Part shown: positions 29,774 through 33,704 of the stretch, in pieces | Position numbering within the stretch: position 1 is the stretch's first letter | How the letters are laid out: each line of letters opens with the position of its first letter | Virus record (IMG/VR): IMGVR_UViG_3300047446_000098 | Coordinates: 1 to 33,704 of that record | DNA length: 33,704 nt | Source: a virus | Direction: 5' to 3' (one strand) | Notes under the pieces: model-generated | The model's database searches: none | Seen by the model: only the letters and a program-made list of their open reading frames with translations | Told to the model about the DNA's origin: nothing | Made by a program: the position numbers and the translations under genes

Positions 29774-30814
29774 ATGCCCGTAGAACAAGACTTCCTCCCG
29801 TTCGCCAATGGCGGCTCTGCGAACGTTCTGTCGCAAAGCGCCTATGCCGCGCTCACGTCGCTTCTGCAAAACGGCTTCTCGTCGGGAATCGCACAGTCTA
29901 GCCAGCTGAACAAGGTCTGGCGCCAAAGCTCGATCATGGCTGCCGTACTGGCTCAGTTCATCGTCAACCAGACAGGTCAGCCGGCGATTGATGACGGTGC
30001 AACCGCAACGCTGCTCACCAATCTGACAACCGCTATCGGCGTTGCAGCACGCCAGAATCCCGTCCTGGCCGATACGGGCGCAGCCAATGCCTACATCGTC
30101 GCCAACCTGTCAGCGTTCACGGCCTATCCGACAGTTTCGGGGCTGGTAATCGACGTCAGCATCGCCAATGCCAACACGGGCGCATCCACGTTGAATGTGG
30201 ACGGCCTAGGTGCAAAACCTATTCTCGGTCTCGGCCTGCAACCGCTCCAAGGTGGCGAACTGATCGTCAAGGGCGTGGCCAGTCTGCTGTATGTCGTGGC
30301 AACGACCGTCAATGGCGGCAACGGCGCTTGGATCTTGATGGAATGCGCCGGCGGTGCACAGCAAATCGCCCCCGCCACGCAGAGCCAGCATGCGGTGCAG
30401 ATGGGGCAGGTAACAAATCAGGCCTCCCCGCTGCAACTCGCTACGCTCGCTGCAACCCTGTCGAATCAGGCGGTCAACCTTGGGCAATTTGTTACTGGCT
30501 CAGTAGCAGGAAACAGCTACTTGACCATTCCGATGATTGTTGGAGGTGTCAAGCGCACGCTAATCCTGCAATGGATGCGTAATATCACGGGCACCGCTAA
30601 CGGTAGTGGGCAGGCGACGATTACTGTTGCGTTCCCGATCGCGTTCCCGACTGCCGTGCTCGGCTATTCCTATGTCCCGAACAATGAATCGAGTAGCGTG
30701 ACTCCGCAAAGAATTGTAGCGCAGGGACCTAGCACTGTCGGGCAACTTGTGAACATTGATGGAGTTTCTGCCAGCGGCCCTTGTGCAGTTTCCGGCTTTG
30801 CAATCGGATGGTGA
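29774..30814 (+). CDS. Tail fibre protein
   Basis: A 346-residue protein preceded by CCGGAG. The N-terminal part ([20 protein letters not shown], then [20 protein letters not shown] and [20 protein letters not shown]) is the conserved baseplate-attachment half seen in many Burkholderia and enterobacterial phage fibres. The middle is beta-rich with repeat-like segments. The C-terminal 110 residues ([20 protein letters not shown], later [12 protein letters not shown]) resemble gp53-like receptor-binding domains. It should bind the bacterial surface. The fibre chaperone follows two bases later. Confidence 0.87.
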   Translation: MPVEQDFLPFANGGSANVLSQSAYAALTSLLQNGFSSGIAQSSQLNKVWRQSSIMAAVLAQFIVNQTGQPAIDDGATATLLTNLTTAIGVAARQNPVLADTGAANAYIVANLSAFTAYPTVSGLVIDVSIANANTGASTLNVDGLGAKPILGLGLQPLQGGELIVKGVASLLYVVATTVNGGNGAWILMECAGGAQQIAPATQSQHAVQMGQVTNQASPLQLATLAATLSNQAVNLGQFVTGSVAGNSYLTIPMIVGGVKRTLILQWMRNITGTANGSGQATITVAFPIAFPTAVLGYSYVPNNESSSVTPQRIVAQGPSTVGQLVNIDGVSASGPCAVSGFAIGW

Positions 30815-30815
30815 T

Positions 30816-31235
30816 ATGACTAAATTTTACTCAGCGGCAAAGAACGCATTTTTCGATGGGGATCTTGAAGCCGAATATCAGGCCGCAGGCACATGGCCAG
30901 CTGATGCGATAGAGATAAGCGACGCCGTCTTCCAGGAATTTGGATGCAGTGCTCCACCCGCTGGGCAGTGCCGCGTCGCTGGTTCCGATGGCTTGCCGAC
31001 GTGGCAGGCCATTCCCGGCCCAACTCCCGCCCAAGCGTGGTCCTCGTATCAGATGTCGGCACAAAGTGCGCTCGCTGAATCAGACCGGACGATCCTCCGG
31101 TGCTATGAGAACACCGTTGCAGTGCCTGCAACATGGGCAACCTACAGGAAGGCGTTGCGTGCCATTGTGAGTGCTGCATCGGGCGATGCAACACAACCTC
31201 TTCCGACGAAGCCGCAGTATCCTGCCGGGACGTAA
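30816..31235 (+). CDS. Tail fibre assembly chaperone
   Basis: A 139-residue protein. ATG 30816, two bases after the fibre stop, is preferred over upstream in-frame starts inside the fibre gene. The N-terminal part ([20 protein letters not shown]) and C-terminal part ([20 protein letters not shown], then TKPQYPAGT) match the pattern of tail fibre assembly proteins. These proteins help fold and trimerise the fibre and usually have a tryptophan/proline-rich end. It is the last late gene on the plus strand. Confidence 0.82.
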   Translation: MTKFYSAAKNAFFDGDLEAEYQAAGTWPADAIEISDAVFQEFGCSAPPAGQCRVAGSDGLPTWQAIPGPTPAQAWSSYQMSAQSALAESDRTILRCYENTVAVPATWATYRKALRAIVSAASGDATQPLPTKPQYPAGT

Positions 31236-31271
31236 GCTGGTTTATGTAAGCATCGTTCGGATACCTTCTTT

Positions 31272-32492
31272 TCAGATCGCCTCGCGCGCTCCAGCGCGAG
31301 TCAATATCTTCACAAGGCGAAGCAGAGCGGTGGTTCGCCATGACATCGAGCGCCGCACCATCTGGAAGACATCATGCGCAAAATCATCGTTGAACGGAAT
31401 CGGTGGATCGACAGGTCGTCCAGAAATCTTGTTCACAATCAGGCGCAATGGCTTGCTAACGCGCCACGATGTAGACTTATAGGTAAGGTGCAGGCTTTTC
31501 TGGAACTTGCCGAGATCCTCCTCGCGAAGCGGTGCCTTTGTGATCTCGCAGATGATCCGGCGCACTTTTTTCTTGTACTCGTCGTCCACTTCGGCATTTG
31601 ACGAAACGATGTCAGAATACTCCCGCAACATCGCCAGATATTCAGGGGCATCCGGATTGCTCTCTTCACATGCCTTAGTAGCTTCGTCTATGAAAGAGTT
31701 TTCGAACCTCGGGATCAGACAATCCCGCATGAAGTAGATTTTCTTGAAGTCGTCATCGACATAGATCGATGCAAGTTTTTTGAAATACTTAAACCGGCTT
31801 CGAGACATCTTGATGCTCCACGACGTCGAGCCAGTATGCATACACCATACTGTCACTGGTTTGTCGAGGAAGTAATTCGTATAGCCAGCGCGGAACATGC
31901 GAAGGAAAAGATCGTCATCCTCGTAGCCCATGAATTGCTCATCAAATCCGCCAACTTCCTCGAAGGCGGATCGACGAATCAGCGACGCCGAGGGAAGCAC
32001 GAAAAGATCATTTCGAAGAATATTGACAATATGCCCTCTCTTGGGGTGCATTCCTGCATCCGTTTGAGCCATGAGCATGTTTGTGTTGATGATGTTGCCG
32101 TCTCCATCCGCCTCGCATATGTCTGCATAGACATATCCAAGCCGCAAATCAGATTCCGGAAGGATCGAAGCCAGATCCTCTATGTGATGGGGCAAGTAGA
32201 AGTCGTCCTGGTCGAGCAGCGAGATGAACTCCGAAGTGGTCGCAGCCACACCCGCATTACGCGCCGAACCCTGACCGCCATTTTTCTTGTCAAGTATGCG
32301 AAATCCGTATTTCGCTGACAGCGGATCAAGTGCTGCGCGTTCTTCAGGCTTTGATCCATCGTTGACGATCACAAATTCATCTGGCGGGACGGTCTGCGAG
32401 ACGACGCTTTTGATAGCTCGCTCAACCCACTTTGCGCCGTTAAAAAACGGGATTATGACGACGACGGTAGGCCGACTGACACTTACTTGCAT
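31272..32492 (-). CDS. Family-2 glycosyltransferase
   Basis: A 406-residue protein with GAGGGG five bases before its ATG. The GT-A domain has VVIIPFFNGAKWVERAI near the start, the sugar-nucleotide loop VNDGS at 43-47, DxD-type DQDD at 94-97 for metal binding, and EDDDLFLRMFRAGY at 191-204 for the acceptor/base. The C-terminus carries two copies of an SxSWR motif (TSWRVSKPLRL, MSWRTTALLRL) seen in surface-polysaccharide enzymes. There are no membrane helices, so it is cytoplasmic. It probably modifies LPS or capsule of the lysogen. The gene is more AT-rich than its neighbours. Confidence 0.88.
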   Translation of the reverse strand: MQVSVSRPTVVVIIPFFNGAKWVERAIKSVVSQTVPPDEFVIVNDGSKPEERAALDPLSAKYGFRILDKKNGGQGSARNAGVAATTSEFISLLDQDDFYLPHHIEDLASILPESDLRLGYVYADICEADGDGNIINTNMLMAQTDAGMHPKRGHIVNILRNDLFVLPSASLIRRSAFEEVGGFDEQFMGYEDDDLFLRMFRAGYTNYFLDKPVTVWCMHTGSTSWSIKMSRSRFKYFKKLASIYVDDDFKKIYFMRDCLIPRFENSFIDEATKACEESNPDAPEYLAMLREYSDIVSSNAEVDDEYKKKVRRIICEITKAPLREEDLGKFQKSLHLTYKSTSWRVSKPLRLIVNKISGRPVDPPIPFNDDFAHDVFQMVRRSMSWRTTALLRLVKILTRAGAREAI

Positions 32493-32571
32493 GGTGACCC
32501 CTCAGAGTTTCATTTGTTTCGTTTGCTGCATTTTCATGGTGCGCAATATAGCACGCGCCGTACGCGTGACA

Positions 32572-33612
32572 TTATTCGCCGATTGCGGCCTTGACTAGCG
32601 GAGAGAGAATCGCTGCTTCGCGCTGTGCCTTGATCTGAAGCAGATAGGAGTCTGGATACAGACATTGACCCATGTGCGCCTGCCAGTTCGGCAGACCGCT
32701 GATATATGCGTATTGCGTGACTATCGGCACGTTGTACGTCGCCGCGGCATCGTCCATCGCCTGAACGTAGGCGGCTAGCTGCTGATGATCGCTATCGCAT
32801 GTCGGGCCTGATTCTTCCAGGACGGGAATCTTACCCGCCGCTCTCACAGCAACGACCCATGCCGCAAGATATTGCCGGTAATCGTTGATCGTCTCGCCAC
32901 CGAGAGCATCGTTCAGCGTGTGGCTTTCGACGACGACGGAGGCGGCGGACAACTTGATCCGGTCGGCGAATGGCGCACCGTTGCCGTCCACGCCAAGCAT
33001 TTCGTTTTGCAGGCTGCTGGACGTACCGCCCGTCGCGTGGTTGGAGACCGCGATACCTGTGTCGTTGAATTGAGTCTGTAGAAGCGCTTGGAGCGATTGC
33101 GGTTCGTTCGGCGTCACAAGCGCGGGCCATCCGTATTGATTCACGGCGATACCAGCCATCTGGTCGTCGCCATAGACGTCGATCAAAACGACTGGCGTGG
33201 ACGAAGGTCCTGGAGCCGATGCCGGAACAGGTGCCGCGGCAGGGGTTGATGCTGGCTCGGGACTAGACGCCGGGGCTGGCGCTGGGGACGCTGGTGCGGT
33301 CGGATCGGAGTCGGCCGGTGTAGATGCTGCGACAGGTGCGCTGGCCGGGATTGCCACTGGAATACTGGGCTTGGCCACTGCGGCCGGATCTGCGCTTGAT
33401 CCTCCACCACAAGCCGCAAGACAGACGCTCAGTCCGGCGATGACTCCTGCTCGCCAGCGGATTCCAGGTCGATTGTGGCTCCGGCCTGGCGCATGCGCTC
33501 CAGCACGCGAGCGATGGTCTCTTCTTCCAGCTCGTTGCGCGCCAAGCCAAAGAACAGTGTCTGCGCGCTGATCTCCCGCCGCTTCTCGCCATTCTCCGTG
33601 TAGCCGCGCCAA
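32572..33612 (-). CDS. Lipoprotein with SGNH hydrolase-like domain, possible pseudoenzyme
   Basis: A 346-codon frame. The first 50 codons lie inside another gene and are probably not translated. A lipoprotein signal follows (RWRAGVIAGLSVCLAAC, Cys68), then a Pro/Ala/Ser linker (75-141) and a domain resembling SGNH hydrolases: VYGDD at 146-150, HATGGTSSS at 192-200, SHTLNDAL at 230-237. The expected GDS serine is Asp150, and the usual C-terminal DxxH reads DSYL, so the catalytic residues are missing. No ATG, GTG or TTG starts the signal; an ATC at 33462 would sit at the ideal place. It may be an envelope protein. Confidence 0.65.
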   Translation of the reverse strand: MARLHGEWREAAGDQRADTVLWLGAQRAGRRDHRSRAGAHAPGRSHNRPGIRWRAGVIAGLSVCLAACGGGSSADPAAVAKPSIPVAIPASAPVAASTPADSDPTAPASPAPAPASSPEPASTPAAAPVPASAPGPSSTPVVLIDVYGDDQMAGIAVNQYGWPALVTPNEPQSLQALLQTQFNDTGIAVSNHATGGTSSSLQNEMLGVDGNGAPFADRIKLSAASVVVESHTLNDALGGETINDYRQYLAAWVVAVRAAGKIPVLEESGPTCDSDHQQLAAYVQAMDDAAATYNVPIVTQYAYISGLPNWQAHMGQCLYPDSYLLQIKAQREAAILSPLVKAAIGE

Positions 33613-33704
33613 TGCCGGCCGCTCGATAGGCCGAACAGTTTCGCCATCTGTGCGCTCGACAGGCCTAGTTCGTCCTTGAGGCGCTGAAGCGCGTCCGCTG
33701 AAGG
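33429..33704 (-). CDS. HTH-like regulator, 5' truncated by the window end
   Basis: The frame is open to the window edge, giving the last 91 residues of a protein whose start lies to the right. It begins ADALQRLKDELGLSSAQMAK, continues LFGLSSGRHWRGYTENG and has a helical C-terminal part (NELEEETIARVLERMRQAGA). The first half resembles an XRE-type helix-turn-helix, used by small DNA-binding regulators. Its 3' end overlaps the following lipoprotein frame. A shorter 72-residue version from the ATG at 33647 is possible but would cut the HTH. Confidence 0.6.
   Translation of the reverse strand, partial: PSADALQRLKDELGLSSAQMAKLFGLSSGRHWRGYTENGEKRREISAQTLFFGLARNELEEETIARVLERMRQAGATIDLESAGEQESSPD

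Noticed and set aside
1-33704. CRISPR array, insertion sequence or rRNA
   Set aside because: No regularly spaced direct repeats, transposase or terminal inverted repeats, or rRNA-like stretches were seen.

Overview
The window is a stretch of a GC-rich, tailed-phage genome, most likely a prophage of a Burkholderiaceae host (Burkholderia, Paraburkholderia or a relative). The protein families present (PBSX-type terminase, DUF1073 portal, DUF2213 protease/scaffold, DUF2184 capsid, DUF3383 sheath, DUF3277 tube, Gp138-type spike, gpJ/gp47 baseplate, DUF2612) describe a contractile-tailed myovirus. The host assignment is inference from base composition and protein style. No integrase, main repressor, attachment site, tRNA cluster or recognisable endolysin/holin set was found, so the element extends beyond the window.

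Left part (1-4475): a tightly overlapping early/middle operon, mostly with ATGA, GTGA or TAATG junctions. It holds a truncated deoxynucleotide monophosphate kinase, two tandem HNH-AP2 endonucleases, small unknown proteins, a DUF1364 nuclease, a cytosine-C5 DNA methyltransferase overlapped over its whole length by a second plausible gene in another frame, a small membrane protein and a DUF551 protein.

Switch region (4476-7286): a promoter with a palindrome precedes a CXXCXGXG zinc-finger protein that may be a Q-like antiterminator. A second promoter, a leader of about 170 nt and an intrinsic terminator follow, an arrangement like lambda pR'-6S-tR'. Two 92-residue paralogues flank this leader. 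Then come very small ORFs and about 490 bases without a convincing gene, which can fold extensively, contain a perfect tRNA T-arm-like hairpin closed by an 11-bp helix, and end in a strong terminator.

Late region (7287-31235): an HTH-metallophosphoesterase, both terminase subunits, portal, head morphogenesis protein, protease-scaffold, decoration protein and major capsid. An HNH endonuclease gene sits directly after the capsid gene. The neck genes, sheath, tube, a chaperone with a -1 frameshift at a T7 run, a tape measure with a lytic-like domain, the baseplate genes, tail fibre and fibre chaperone follow. A lipoprotein gene on the opposite strand interrupts the baseplate operon.

Right part (31272-33704, minus strand): a family-2 glycosyltransferase, a lipoprotein resembling SGNH hydrolases but lacking the expected nucleophile, and a truncated HTH-like regulator. 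With the lipoprotein at 25831-26433, these look like cargo that changes the lysogen's envelope.
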